Program-made: the position numbers and the translations under genes
Assembly (NCBI RefSeq): GCF_003112775.1
Contig: NZ_BFCH01000007.1
Location: 242,413-306,412, forward strand
Reading direction: 5' to 3'
DNA: 64,000 nt
DNA from: Mycobacterium montefiorense
Lineage (GTDB): Bacteria > Actinomycetota > Actinomycetes > Mycobacteriales > Mycobacteriaceae
In this document: piece by piece, positions 37,379 through 46,336 of the stretch
Position numbering within the stretch: the first letter of the stretch is position 1
How the letters are laid out: the number at the start of each line of letters is the position of its first letter
The notes under the pieces: generated by a model
What the model saw: the letters and a program-made list of their open reading frames with translations, nothing else
What the model was told of the DNA's origin: nothing
The model's database searches: none

Positions 37379-38172
37379 CCGGAGTAGCAATCGCGATGAT
37401 CGCCGCGCTGATCGTTGTCCTGGTCGTCCTTGCGTGGCGGTCGTTGTCGGTACTGCGCGAGTACGAACGTGGCGTGGTGTTCCGGATGGGTCATGTCCGC
37501 CCGCTCTATCGTCCAGGGCTGCGGCTACTAATTCCTCTGGTGGACAAGATGATTCGGGTTGACCAGCGGCTGGTTACATTGACCATTCCGCCGCAGGAGG
37601 TGATCACCCGCGACAATGTCCCGGCCCGGGTGAATGCCGTCGTCATGTTCCAGGTGACCGACCCGCTGAAGGCGATTCTGGCGGTCGAGAATTATGCGGT
37701 CGCCACCTCGCAGATCGCCCAAACGACACTGCGGTCGCTTTTGGGCCGCGCCGATCTCGACACGCTGCTGGCACATCGCGAAGACCTCAACAGCGATCTG
37801 CGCACCATCATCGAGAAGATGACCGAGCCGTGGGGCATCGAGGTTCGGGTGGTCGAGATCAAGGACGTCGAGATACCCGAGTCGATGCAACGGGCGATGG
37901 CCCGCGAGGCCGAAGCCGAGCGCGAGCGCCGCGCCAAGGTCATCAACGCCCGCGGAGAACTGCAGGCCTCCGACGAGCTGCGCCAAGCGGCCGAGACCCT
38001 GTCGAAGAGCCCCGCGTCACTGCAATTGCGATATCTGCAAACGCTGTTGGAGTTGGGCGCCGACCAGAATTCGACGGTGGTGTTTCCCCTCCCCGTCGAC
38101 ATCATCACGCCGTTCCTGCGCAACCCCGAGGCGCTGCGGGGCGTCGTCGACAACTTCAACCACCGGGGATGA
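37375..38172 (+). CDS. SPFH/band 7 protein, slipin family
   Basis: A 265-residue stomatin/slipin-like membrane scaffold. An N-terminal hydrophobic anchor (IAMIAALIVVLVVLAW) is followed by the SPFH domain: LREYERGVVFRMGHVRPLYRPGLRLLIPLVDKMIRVDQR, ITRDNVPARVNAVVMFQV and LRSLLGRADLDTLL. A coiled coil (AMAREAEAERERRAKVINARGELQA) comes next. ATG 37375 follows AAGGAGAG and overlaps the previous stop. It forms an operon with norZ and the Cys-motif membrane protein; it may organise the membrane enzyme. Confidence 0.92.
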   Translation: MTGVAIAMIAALIVVLVVLAWRSLSVLREYERGVVFRMGHVRPLYRPGLRLLIPLVDKMIRVDQRLVTLTIPPQEVITRDNVPARVNAVVMFQVTDPLKAILAVENYAVATSQIAQTTLRSLLGRADLDTLLAHREDLNSDLRTIIEKMTEPWGIEVRVVEIKDVEIPESMQRAMAREAEAERERRAKVINARGELQASDELRQAAETLSKSPASLQLRYLQTLLELGADQNSTVVFPLPVDIITPFLRNPEALRGVVDNFNHRG

Positions 38173-38217
38173 CAGACGCCGCACACGGCCACTGACCGCC
38201 GTGGTAGGACTGCTGGC

Positions 38218-39000
38218 ATGAGTCAGGATGATCTCGCGTTGGCGACAACGCTTGCCGACCGCGCCGATGCGCTGACCCGCGACCGGTTCGGCGCGCTGGA
38301 CCTGCACGTCGACACCAAACCGGACCTGACTCCGGTCACCGACGCCGACCGGGCGGTCGAAGCCGACCTGCGTGAGGTGCTCGGGCGCGAGCGGCCCGGC
38401 GACAGCGTCGTCGGCGAGGAATTCGGCGGGACCACCACGTTCACCGGGCGTCAATGGGTCATCGACCCGATCGACGGCACCAAGAACTTCGTTCGCGGAG
38501 TACCGGTGTGGGCGAGTTTGATCGCCCTGCTCGAAGACGGCGTCCCAGTGGTAGGCGTCGTGAGTGCGCCCGCGCTGCAACGTCGGTGGTGGGCGGCCAG
38601 CGGCCGGGGGGCCTTCGTGTCGGTCAACGGTGCGCCGCCGCGCCCGCTGTCGGTATCGTCGGTGGCACAACTGGATTCGGCGAGCCTCTCGTTCTCCAGC
38701 CTGTCGGGGTGGGCGCAGCGCGGCCTGCGGGAACGCCTCATCGAGCTGACCGATGCGGTGTGGCGGGTACGCGCCTACGGCGACTTCTTCTCGTATTGCC
38801 TGCTTGCCGAGGGGGCCGTCGATATCGCGGCAGAACCGGAAGTCTCGGTGTGGGACCTGGCCGCGCTCGACATCCTGGTCCGCGAGGCGGGCGGCACATT
38901 CACCGGCCTGGACGGCGCCGCGGGCCCACACGGCGGCGACGTCGTGGCGACAAACGGCCTGCTACACGAGCGTGTACTGCGCAGCCTTGGTGTGAATTAG
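38218..39000 (+). CDS. hisN: Histidinol-phosphatase, inositol monophosphatase family
   Basis: A 260-residue Mg-dependent phosphatase. Metal ligands are in GEEFGG (Glu67/68) and DPIDGTKNF (83-91), and the second site is in VWDLAALD near residue 210. The nearest M. tuberculosis relative is Rv3137, assigned as histidinol-phosphate phosphatase. Inositol monophosphatase activity cannot be excluded from sequence. It starts 45 bases after the slipin gene. Confidence 0.88.
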   Translation: MSQDDLALATTLADRADALTRDRFGALDLHVDTKPDLTPVTDADRAVEADLREVLGRERPGDSVVGEEFGGTTTFTGRQWVIDPIDGTKNFVRGVPVWASLIALLEDGVPVVGVVSAPALQRRWWAASGRGAFVSVNGAPPRPLSVSSVAQLDSASLSFSSLSGWAQRGLRERLIELTDAVWRVRAYGDFFSYCLLAEGAVDIAAEPEVSVWDLAALDILVREAGGTFTGLDGAAGPHGGDVVATNGLLHERVLRSLGVN

Positions 39001-39015
39001 TTAACAAGCTCTCTT

Positions 39016-39037
39016 TATCTTACTCCGGAGTAAGATA
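39016..39037 (+). promoter_or_regulatory. Perfect 22-bp palindrome upstream of fadE24
   Basis: TATCTTACTCC followed directly by its exact inverse complement GGAGTAAGATA. It lies 40 bases before the fadE24 start, a typical TetR-type operator layout. No second copy was seen in the window. Confidence 0.75.
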
Positions 39038-39077
39038 GTCTTCCGACTGCATCGCCCCAACTACCGAGGCTGCTGAC

Positions 39078-40475
39078 ATGACGGACTCTGCTTCCGGCTC
39101 AAATACCTCCCGCCCGCGCGCCAAACGGCGCGGCCGCAACACCGGCGTCGGATTGCAACCGCACAAACGCACCGGGATCGACATCACCATGGCGCTGCTC
39201 ACGCCGATTGTCGGCCAGGAGTTCCTGGACAAATACCATCTGCGCGACCCGATAAACCGGGGCCTGCGCTACGGCACAAAAACGATCTTCTCAACCGCCG
39301 GCGCCGCTTCCCGGCAGTTCAAACGCGTGCAGAACCTCCGCGGTGGCCCGACCCGCCTCAAATCCAGCGGCAAGGATTTCTACGACCTGACGCCCGACGA
39401 CGAGCAGAAGATGATCGTCGAGACCCTAGAGGAATTCGCCGAAGAAGTGCTGCGGCCCGCGGCGCCCGACGCTGACGCCGCCGCGAGCTACCCACCGGAG
39501 CTGATCGCGAAGGCCGCCGATCTGGGTATCACCGCGATCAACATCCCCGAGGATTTCGACGGCATTGCCGCACACCGCTCAAGCGTGACCAACGTGCTGG
39601 TGGCCGAGGCGCTGGCCTATGGCGATATGGGGCTGGCACTGCCGATCCTGGCGCCGGGCGGCGTGGCGTCCGCGCTGACCCATTGGGGCAGCGCGGACCA
39701 GCAGGCAACATATCTGAAAGAGTTTGCGGGCGAGAATGTTCCGCAGGCCTGCGTGGCCATTGCAGAACCGCGGCCACTGTTCGACCCCACCCGCCTGAAG
39801 ACCACCGCGGTGCGTACACCCAGCGGATACCGGCTCGACGGCGTGAAGTCTTTGGTCCCGGCCGCGGCCGACGTTGAGCTGTTCATCGTCGGCGCGCAAC
39901 TGAATGGCAGGCCCGCGTTGTTCATCGTCGAGTCCGCCGCCAAAGGCCTTACCGTCAAGGCGGATCCGAGCATGGGTATCCGTGCCGCGGCCCTGGGCCA
40001 GCTCGAGCTCTCTGGGGTGTCGGTGCCGCTGAATGCCCGGCTGGGTGAAGACGAAGCCACCGATGACGACTATTCCGAGGCGATCGCGCTGTCCCGGCTG
40101 GGCTGGGCGGCACTGGCCGTCGGGACCTCGCACGCGGTCCTGGACTACGTCATCCCGTATGTGAAAGAACGCGAGGCATTCGGCGAACCCGTCGCCCATC
40201 GGCAGGCCGTCGCGTTCATGTGCGCCAACATCGCCATCGAGCTGGACGGACTGCGGCTGATCACCTGGCGCGGCGCCGCGCGGGCCGAACAAGGACTCCC
40301 GTTCATTCGCGAGGCGGCACTGGCCAAGCGACTGGGCGCCGACAAGGCCATGCAGATCGGCCTGGACGGCGTGCAACTGCTCGGCGGCCATGGCTACACG
40401 AAAGAACACCCGGTCGAACGCTGGTACCGCGACCTGCGGGCCGTCGGCGTCGCCGAAGGCGTAGTCCTTATCTAA
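39078..40475 (+). CDS. fadE24: Acyl-CoA dehydrogenase FadE24
   Basis: Flavin enzyme for the first step of beta-oxidation-type chemistry. The 465 residues include an Arg-rich start, then LTPDDEQKMIVETLEEFAEEVLRPAA, ACVAIAEPRPLFDP (FAD region), GLTVKADPSMGIRAAALGQLEL, and the C-terminal GVQLLGGHGYTKEHPVERWYRDLRAVGVAEGVVLI. The arrangement with fadE23 directly downstream (25 bases) is that of Rv3139-Rv3140. Probably controlled from the palindrome upstream. Confidence 0.93.
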   Translation: MTDSASGSNTSRPRAKRRGRNTGVGLQPHKRTGIDITMALLTPIVGQEFLDKYHLRDPINRGLRYGTKTIFSTAGAASRQFKRVQNLRGGPTRLKSSGKDFYDLTPDDEQKMIVETLEEFAEEVLRPAAPDADAAASYPPELIAKAADLGITAINIPEDFDGIAAHRSSVTNVLVAEALAYGDMGLALPILAPGGVASALTHWGSADQQATYLKEFAGENVPQACVAIAEPRPLFDPTRLKTTAVRTPSGYRLDGVKSLVPAAADVELFIVGAQLNGRPALFIVESAAKGLTVKADPSMGIRAAALGQLELSGVSVPLNARLGEDEATDDDYSEAIALSRLGWAALAVGTSHAVLDYVIPYVKEREAFGEPVAHRQAVAFMCANIAIELDGLRLITWRGAARAEQGLPFIREAALAKRLGADKAMQIGLDGVQLLGGHGYTKEHPVERWYRDLRAVGVAEGVVLI

Positions 40476-40500
40476 GTCGTCATCTAGCGAAAGACCTTTC

Positions 40501-41709
40501 ATGGCAATCAATCTGGAACTGCCCCGCAAGATGCAAGCGGTGGTCGACAAGGCACACCAGGCCGGCGCCGAAATGATGCGCCCGATCGCCCGCAAATACG
40601 ACCTCAAGGAACACGCGTATCCGGTGGAGCTGGACACGTTGGCCAATCTGTTCTCCGGGGCCGCTGAATCCAACGCCCTGGGCCTGGCGGGAGCCGAAGC
40701 GCTCCGTAGCGCCGAAGGCAAGGAAGAAAACCGCAATGGCGCCAACATGGCTGCGGTGCTGCAAACCCTGGAAGCCTGTTGGGGCGACGCGGCATTGATG
40801 CTGTCCATCCCCTACCAAGGTCTGGGCAATGCGGCGATCTCGGGTGTGGCAACCGACGAGCAATTGCAGCGGCTAGGCAGAGTCTGGGCCGCGATGGCCA
40901 TCACCGAACCCGCGTTCGGGTCCGACTCGGCGGCGGTATCCACCACCGCAAAACTGGACGGCGACGAGTATGTGATCAACGGCGAAAAGATCTTCGTCAC
41001 CGCGGGTTCGAGAGCCACCCATATCGTGGTGTGGGCGACGCTGGACAAATCACAGGGCCGGGCGGCGATCAAATCATTCGTCGTGCCGCGCGAACATCCG
41101 GGTGTCAGCGTCGAGCGGCTGGAGAACAAGCTCGGCATCAAGGGCTCCGACACCGCCGTTCTCCGGTTCGACAACGCGCGGATACCGAAAGACAACCTGC
41201 TGGGTAAGCCGGAAATCGAGTCCGGCAAAGGGTTTTCCGGTGTGATGGAGACCTTCGACAGCACCCGGCCGGCGGTGGCCGCCATGGCCCTGGGCATTGC
41301 CCGCGCCTCGCTGGAAGAGCTGCGAACGATCCTGACCGAGGCCGGGGTGGAGATTTCCTACGACAGGCCGGCGCACGCCCAAAGCGCTGCCGCCGCCGAG
41401 TTTCTGCGGATGGAGGCCGACTGGGAGGCGGCCTACCAGCTGACCCTGCGCGCCGCCTGGCAAGCCGACAACAAGATCCCCAACTCCAAAGAAGCATCGA
41501 TGGCCAAAGCCAAGGCCGGCCGGGTGGGCACCGACATCACCCTGAAGGCCGTCGAATTGGCTGGTACTGCAGGCTATTCAGAGCAGACGCTGTTGGAGAA
41601 GTGGGCACGCGATTCGAAGATCATGGATATCTTCGAAGGTACCCAACAAATTCAGCAGCTGGTCGTGGCCCGCCGCCTGCTGGGTCTCTCGTCCGCCGAA
41701 CTCAAGTAG
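40501..41709 (+). CDS. fadE23: Acyl-CoA dehydrogenase FadE23
   Basis: A 402-residue acyl-CoA dehydrogenase, probably the heteromeric partner of FadE24. It shows AITEPAFGSDSAAVSTTAKLDGDEYVINGEKIFVTAGSRA (FAD and substrate region), KLGIKGSDTAVLRFDNARIP, and the C-terminal DIFEGTQQIQQLVVARRLLG with the catalytic-glutamate segment. Its end overlaps the convergent GNAT gene by eight bases. M. tuberculosis counterpart is Rv3140. Confidence 0.94.
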   Translation: MAINLELPRKMQAVVDKAHQAGAEMMRPIARKYDLKEHAYPVELDTLANLFSGAAESNALGLAGAEALRSAEGKEENRNGANMAAVLQTLEACWGDAALMLSIPYQGLGNAAISGVATDEQLQRLGRVWAAMAITEPAFGSDSAAVSTTAKLDGDEYVINGEKIFVTAGSRATHIVVWATLDKSQGRAAIKSFVVPREHPGVSVERLENKLGIKGSDTAVLRFDNARIPKDNLLGKPEIESGKGFSGVMETFDSTRPAVAAMALGIARASLEELRTILTEAGVEISYDRPAHAQSAAAAEFLRMEADWEAAYQLTLRAAWQADNKIPNSKEASMAKAKAGRVGTDITLKAVELAGTAGYSEQTLLEKWARDSKIMDIFEGTQQIQQLVVARRLLGLSSAELK

Positions 41710-42238
41710 CGATCGGACGCGGCGGGTCGACCTCGTCGTCGGGCCCGAGCAGGTCAAGCTGCCACCAGGCGACGTCATGCCACGCGCCGAGTTTCCATCC
41801 GACGCGCTGGTAGTGACCCGCGGGGTGAAAGCCGAACGCCGCATGCAGCGCATTGCTAGCCTCGTTGGGTTGCGCGATACCGGCGAACGCTCGCCGGAAG
41901 CCGCGTTCGCCCAGCCGATGTAGCAGTTCGGCATAGAGCATCCGGCCACCGCCGGCGCCACGCCTGTGCTGAGTGAGATAGACGCTCGTCTCGACCGACC
42001 ATAGGTAGGCGGCACGTGGATTGAACTGCTGCGCATAGGCATAACCGATGACGTTGTCATCCGCCTCGAGCACCAGCCATTCGTGCGTTGCGAGCGCTTT
42101 GTCGATGCGCTCGGCCATCTGCCCCGCCGTGGGCACGTCGGTCTCGAACGTGATCGCAGTGTCCAGCACGTAGGGCCGGTAGATGTCCACGCACGCCGCG
42201 GCGTCGGCTGCGGTCGCGCGTCGAACGCGTGGCGGCAT
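41702..42238 (-). CDS. GNAT N-acetyltransferase, phosphinothricin-acetyltransferase type
   Basis: A 178-residue acetyl-CoA-dependent transferase. VRRATAADAAACVDIYRPYV, then SVYLTQHRRGAGGGRMLYAELLHRL (CoA-binding motif A: QHRRGAGGG) and FAGIAQPNEASNALHAAFGFHPAGHYQRVGWKLGAWHDVAWW are the Pat/methionine-sulfoximine acetyltransferase pattern. The natural substrate is unknown. ATG 42238 overlaps the aldo/keto reductase stop, so the two are coupled. Confidence 0.9.
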   Translation of the reverse strand: MPPRVRRATAADAAACVDIYRPYVLDTAITFETDVPTAGQMAERIDKALATHEWLVLEADDNVIGYAYAQQFNPRAAYLWSVETSVYLTQHRRGAGGGRMLYAELLHRLGERGFRRAFAGIAQPNEASNALHAAFGFHPAGHYQRVGWKLGAWHDVAWWQLDLLGPDDEVDPPRPIAT

Positions 42239-43095
42239 CAGGCAGCGACTGCGTTCAGCTGCTCGCGGGTGTCCGAGTCGAGCTCGATCGAAGCGACGTC
42301 CAGGTTCTCCTCGAGGTGCGCCACCGTGGAGGTGCCCGGAATCAGCAGCACATTGGGCGCCACGCTCAGCGTCCATGCCAACGCGACCTGCGCTGGGGTG
42401 CGCCCGAGTCGTTCGGCGGCCTTGCCTACCAGCTCGTGATTGAGCACCGGGTTCGGCCGCATGAAAGCCGCCCCCAGTGGGAAGAACGGAACGAACGCGA
42501 TCCCCTGCCTGGTGCACTCGTCCAGCACTGCGGCCGAGTCCCGCTGGACCAGATTGAAAGCGTTTTGCACACAAGCGATCTCGGTGCGCTCCACGGCATG
42601 CAGCAGGTGTTCACGGTTAATGTTGCTCAACCCGATTCCGTCGATCAACCCCTCGTCGCGAGCATCAATCATGACCGAGAGCTGATCGTCGAACTGCTGG
42701 TTGGGCCCGTCGCTCTCGAAGAGCCGCAGATTGACCGCGGCCAATCGATCGACGCCGAGCGTCCGCAAATTCGCTTCGATGTCGCGGCGTAGGTCGGCCG
42801 GCTCGCTGACCGGCAGCCAGCCGCCCGCGTCATCGCGACGCCCGCCGACCTTGCTCACCAAAGCCAGGTTCTCCGGGTACGGGTGCAGCGCCTCGCGGAT
42901 GAGCTCATTGGCGACATCCGGGCCGTAGAACTGTGCGGTGTCAATATGGTCGACGCCGCGTTCGACGGCCCTGCGCAGCACGGCCAGCGCCTCGTCGCGA
43001 TCGCGCGGCGGCCCCAGCACACCAGGACCAGGCAGTTGCATGGCGCCGAAGCCAATCCGGGCTACCGAGAAGCGACCGAGTGGAAAGCGATCCAT
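42238..43095 (-). CDS. Aldo/keto reductase
   Basis: A 285-residue NADPH-dependent TIM-barrel reductase. GVDHIDTAQFYGPDVANELI carries the catalytic Asp and Tyr, LALVSKVGG the Lys, and IDGIGLSNINREHL and LLIPGTSTVAHLEENL the cofactor-binding C-terminal part. ATG 43095 is divergent from the MDR reductase gene, 22 bases apart. Substrate unknown. Confidence 0.92.
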   Translation of the reverse strand: MDRFPLGRFSVARIGFGAMQLPGPGVLGPPRDRDEALAVLRRAVERGVDHIDTAQFYGPDVANELIREALHPYPENLALVSKVGGRRDDAGGWLPVSEPADLRRDIEANLRTLGVDRLAAVNLRLFESDGPNQQFDDQLSVMIDARDEGLIDGIGLSNINREHLLHAVERTEIACVQNAFNLVQRDSAAVLDECTRQGIAFVPFFPLGAAFMRPNPVLNHELVGKAAERLGRTPAQVALAWTLSVAPNVLLIPGTSTVAHLEENLDVASIELDSDTREQLNAVAA

Positions 43096-43117
43096 AGGGT
43101 GAGGTTAGCGTCGTCGT

Positions 43118-44116
43118 ATGGACACTTTTCACGCGCTGGTAGCCCGCCAAGATGGTGACCAAGTTTCCGCGTCGGTCGAGACGCTCAGCTTGTCTGACCT
43201 GCCGCCCGGTGAAGTGACGATCCGGGTGCTGTTTTCCAGCGTCAACTACAAGGACGCGCTGGCGCTGACGCCTAAGGGCGGCGTGGTCCGCGACTATCCG
43301 ATCGTGCCCGGCATCGACATCACCGGCGAAGTCGTCGAATCGCAGTCACCGGACTTTAGCGTGGGCGCCAAGGTGTTGGCCCACGGGTATCAGATCGGCA
43401 CCGGCCACCACGGCGGCTACGCCGAGTATGCGCGGCTGCCTGCCGACCAGCTGGTGGCATTGGGCGCGCTGAGCCCGCACCAGGGTGCCGCCATCGGAAC
43501 CGCCGGTTTCACCGCCGCGATGAGTGTGCAAGCGCTGATCGATTGGGGCATCACGCCCGACGACGGTCCCATCGTCGTCACCGGCGCCTCCGGCGGCGTC
43601 GGGTCGGTCAGCGTGGACCTGCTGTCGGCCGCCGGCTACCAGGTGGTCGCCTCCAGCGGTAAGGAGAAAGCCGCCGGAATGCTGAAAGACCTTGGTGCCG
43701 CGGAGGTTATCGGTCGGCTACCCGCCGATCCCGACGCCAAGCCGCGACCGCTGGCCAAGGCGCGTTGGGCAGGCGCGGTGGACTGCGTCGGGGGTGCGAC
43801 GCTGGCCGATGTGCTCAGTACCATCGAATACGGCGGGGCCGTGGCAGCCAGCGGCCTCACCGGCGGACCGGCGCTGCACACCACGGTGATGCCGTTCATC
43901 CTGCGCGGCGTCTCCCTGCTCGGGATGGACTCGGTGCTGATGCCGATCGCCCGACGCCGCGAGCTGTGGGCGCTGCTCGGCGACTCCTTGCGGCCGCGGC
44001 ATCTGGACACAGTCACCAGCGATGTTGACGTCAAAGACGTCGTCGGCGTGCTGGATCAACTGCGCGCGGGCACCTTCTCCGGTCGCGCGGTGGTACGCGT
44101 CGCCGGCGGATTCTGA
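43118..44116 (+). CDS. MDR oxidoreductase, acrylyl-CoA reductase (YhdH/AcuI) type
   Basis: A 332-residue zinc-free medium-chain reductase. FSSVNYKDALALTPKGGVVRDYPIVPGIDITGEV and the NADPH motif TGASGGVGSVSVDLLSAAGYQVVASSGK are the YhdH/AcuI signature. Related enzymes reduce acryloyl-CoA or alpha,beta-unsaturated ketones. It is divergent from the aldo/keto reductase gene and leads into fadB4. Confidence 0.9.
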   Translation: MDTFHALVARQDGDQVSASVETLSLSDLPPGEVTIRVLFSSVNYKDALALTPKGGVVRDYPIVPGIDITGEVVESQSPDFSVGAKVLAHGYQIGTGHHGGYAEYARLPADQLVALGALSPHQGAAIGTAGFTAAMSVQALIDWGITPDDGPIVVTGASGGVGSVSVDLLSAAGYQVVASSGKEKAAGMLKDLGAAEVIGRLPADPDAKPRPLAKARWAGAVDCVGGATLADVLSTIEYGGAVAASGLTGGPALHTTVMPFILRGVSLLGMDSVLMPIARRRELWALLGDSLRPRHLDTVTSDVDVKDVVGVLDQLRAGTFSGRAVVRVAGGF

Positions 44117-44179
44117 GCTGGCAGTAGGCTATTCGAGCGCTCGCCGGAAGGTTTCGGCCCCATCGACAACGGAGGCAGC

Positions 44180-45148
44180 ATGCGTGCAGCACGGGTGACG
44201 CGGCTAGATGGTCCAGACGCGATCGAGGTCGGCGAGGTCGACGAACCCACCAGCGACGGGATCGTCGTCGAGGTGCACGCGGCGGGCGCCGCGTTCCCGG
44301 ACGCGTTGCTCACCCGCGGCCTCTATCAGTACCGGCCCGACCCACCGTTCGTGCTCGGAGCCGAGATCGCCGGGGTCGTTCGATCGGCACCGGACAACTC
44401 TGACTTCCGTCCCGACGACCGGGTTGTCGGCCTGACGATGCTGACCGGCGGCATGGCCGAAGTCGCGGTGCTCTCCCCGGGCCGAGCGTTCAAGCTGCCG
44501 GACAACGTGAGTTTCGAGGCGGGCGCCGGCCTACTGTTCAACGACCTGACGATGTACTTCGCGCTGACGGTGCGCGGCCGCCTGCAACAGGGCGAGACGG
44601 TGCTGGTGCACGGCGCGGCCGGCGGGATCGGAACCTCGACGCTGCGCCTGGCGCCCGCGCTCGGGGCGTCGCGCACCATCGCGGTGGTCAGCAGCGAGGA
44701 GAAGGCCCAGGTCGCGACCGCGGCGGGCGCAACCGATGTGGTGCTGGCCGACGGCTTCAAGGACGCGGTGAAGGAATTGACCGGCGGCCGCGGCGTCGAC
44801 ATGGTCGTGGACCCGGTCGGCGGTGACCGATTCACCGATTCCCTGCGCTCGCTCGTCCCGGGCGGACGGTTGCTGGTCATCGGTTTCACCGGTGGCGAGA
44901 TTCCGACCGTTAAGGTAAATCGGCTGCTGCTCAACAACATTGACGTGGTCGGCGTCGGCTGGGGCGCCTGGACCGCGACGCACCCCAACGCGCTCGACGA
45001 GCAGTGGGCCGGACTCGAGCGCCTGCTGCGCTCCGGCCAGCTGGCCGCCCCGCAGCCGCAGGTCTTCCCGCTGGACCAAGCCGCCGCCGCCGTCGCGTCC
45101 ATGGAGAACCGCACCGCTAAAGGAAAGGTCGTCCTTCGCGTCCGCTGA
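44180..45148 (+). CDS. fadB4: NADPH:quinone-type oxidoreductase FadB4
   Basis: A 322-residue zinc-free MDR enzyme. It shows EVHAAGAAFPDALLTRGLYQYRPDPPFVLGAEIAG, then NADPH motif VHGAAGGIGTSTLRLAPALGASRTIAVVSS and the C-terminal GVGWGAWTATHPN segment. The nearest M. tuberculosis gene is fadB4 (Rv3141), which there follows fadE23 directly. Despite the fadB name it is not a hydroxyacyl-CoA dehydrogenase. ATG 44180 follows GGAGG. Confidence 0.92.
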   Translation: MRAARVTRLDGPDAIEVGEVDEPTSDGIVVEVHAAGAAFPDALLTRGLYQYRPDPPFVLGAEIAGVVRSAPDNSDFRPDDRVVGLTMLTGGMAEVAVLSPGRAFKLPDNVSFEAGAGLLFNDLTMYFALTVRGRLQQGETVLVHGAAGGIGTSTLRLAPALGASRTIAVVSSEEKAQVATAAGATDVVLADGFKDAVKELTGGRGVDMVVDPVGGDRFTDSLRSLVPGGRLLVIGFTGGEIPTVKVNRLLLNNIDVVGVGWGAWTATHPNALDEQWAGLERLLRSGQLAAPQPQVFPLDQAAAAVASMENRTAKGKVVLRVR

Positions 45149-45192
45149 ACCCGGCAACCGCGGACGGGAGGCCCTTGTGCGCGTCCAAAAGA

Positions 45193-45210
45193 GAAAGTAA
45201 TGTCACTTTC
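45193..45210 (+). promoter_or_regulatory. Inverted repeat upstream of catabolic operon
   Basis: GAAAGT-AATGTC-ACTTTC: six-base perfect arms with a six-base spacer, 43 bases before the dioxygenase-like gene. A TetR regulator is encoded in the same operon and is a reasonable candidate to bind it. Confidence 0.5.
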
Positions 45211-45253
45211 AGTTTTGATCGCCTGACGGGCCGCCCACCACTCGGGAGTCACC

Positions 45254-46291
45254 ATGGAATCGTTCGTTCACCTGCGTAAAGGCAAGACCCCGCATCGCTT
45301 GCACGCCGATCTAGACGGCCTCAAGGACGACGAGCTGGGCCGCGGCGGATTCACCGGACGGACGGCCAACATCTACCGCCGCCACGACCCCACCGCGTAT
45401 CGGTCGGCCGGACCGCTGCGCCCGGTCGACGTGCTGTCCAGCGAGCTCAAGCCCAGCGACGCCTCCGACGCCAACGGCGGACCGCTGCTGATGTTCAGCA
45501 ACGACGACTGCCGCATCCTGCTGAGCCGTCGCGCCGACGAGATACCCTACTTCGCCCGCCACGTCGACGGCGATCTGCTGTCCTTCGTTCACCAAGGCAC
45601 CGGGCTGCTGGAGACCGAGTTCGGTCCGCTGCGCTACTCGGAGGGCGACTGGGTCTACATCCCGAAGGCCTGCACCTGGCGCCAGGTACCGGATCGCGAG
45701 ACCACGCTGCTGATGATCGAGGCCACCGACGAGTTCCGGGTGCCACCGCCTGGCCCGCTGGGCCGGCACTTCCCGTTCGATCCGTCGCAGGCCACCATCC
45801 CCGAGCCGGCGCCGATCGACGACGACGGCCGCGACGAGTACCAGGTCCGGCTCGTCCACGAGGGCGGTCCGACAACACTTTTCTACCAACACAATCCGCT
45901 CGATGTCGAAGGATGGCGTGGCGACAACTTCGCCTTCACCTTCAATATCGACGACTACAACGTCATCACCTCCGACAGCGTCCACCTGCCGCCGACCGTG
46001 CATCTGTTCATGCAGGCCACCGGCGTCTACGTGATGAACTTCCTGCCCAAGCCTGCCGAGGGCGTTGCCGGCACCGAACGCACGCCCTGGTATCACCGCA
46101 ATGTCGACTATGACGAGATCGCGTTCTTCCACGGCGGCTCGCTCTACGGCATCCCGATGCCCCCGGGTCTGATTAGCCATGCGCCGCAAGGGGTTCACCA
46201 CGGCGCGCCGGAGAAGGCGCGTGAACGAGCACGCCGCAAGTTCGACGAGCACTCACGCGTCGACTGGCAAGTCATCGCCGTCGGCGCCTGA
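45254..46291 (+). CDS. Homogentisate 1,2-dioxygenase-like cupin protein
   Basis: A 345-residue bicupin resembling homogentisate dioxygenase. It has LLSFVHQGTGLLETEFGPLRYSEGDWVYIPKACTWR in the first half, and the iron-site segments WYHRNVDYDEIAFFHGG and GLISHAPQGVHHGAPEK in the second. True homogentisate dioxygenases are usually about 380-440 residues, so this is short and may use another ring-cleavage substrate. It is the first gene of the operon that continues with a hydrolase, CoA-transferase and lyase, fitting ring cleavage followed by CoA activation. Confidence 0.78.
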   Translation: MESFVHLRKGKTPHRLHADLDGLKDDELGRGGFTGRTANIYRRHDPTAYRSAGPLRPVDVLSSELKPSDASDANGGPLLMFSNDDCRILLSRRADEIPYFARHVDGDLLSFVHQGTGLLETEFGPLRYSEGDWVYIPKACTWRQVPDRETTLLMIEATDEFRVPPPGPLGRHFPFDPSQATIPEPAPIDDDGRDEYQVRLVHEGGPTTLFYQHNPLDVEGWRGDNFAFTFNIDDYNVITSDSVHLPPTVHLFMQATGVYVMNFLPKPAEGVAGTERTPWYHRNVDYDEIAFFHGGSLYGIPMPPGLISHAPQGVHHGAPEKARERARRKFDEHSRVDWQVIAVGA

Positions 46292-46336
46292 CACCGTCAC
46301 CCGAAGTATTGGCACACGACTTGGGACAACACTGAC

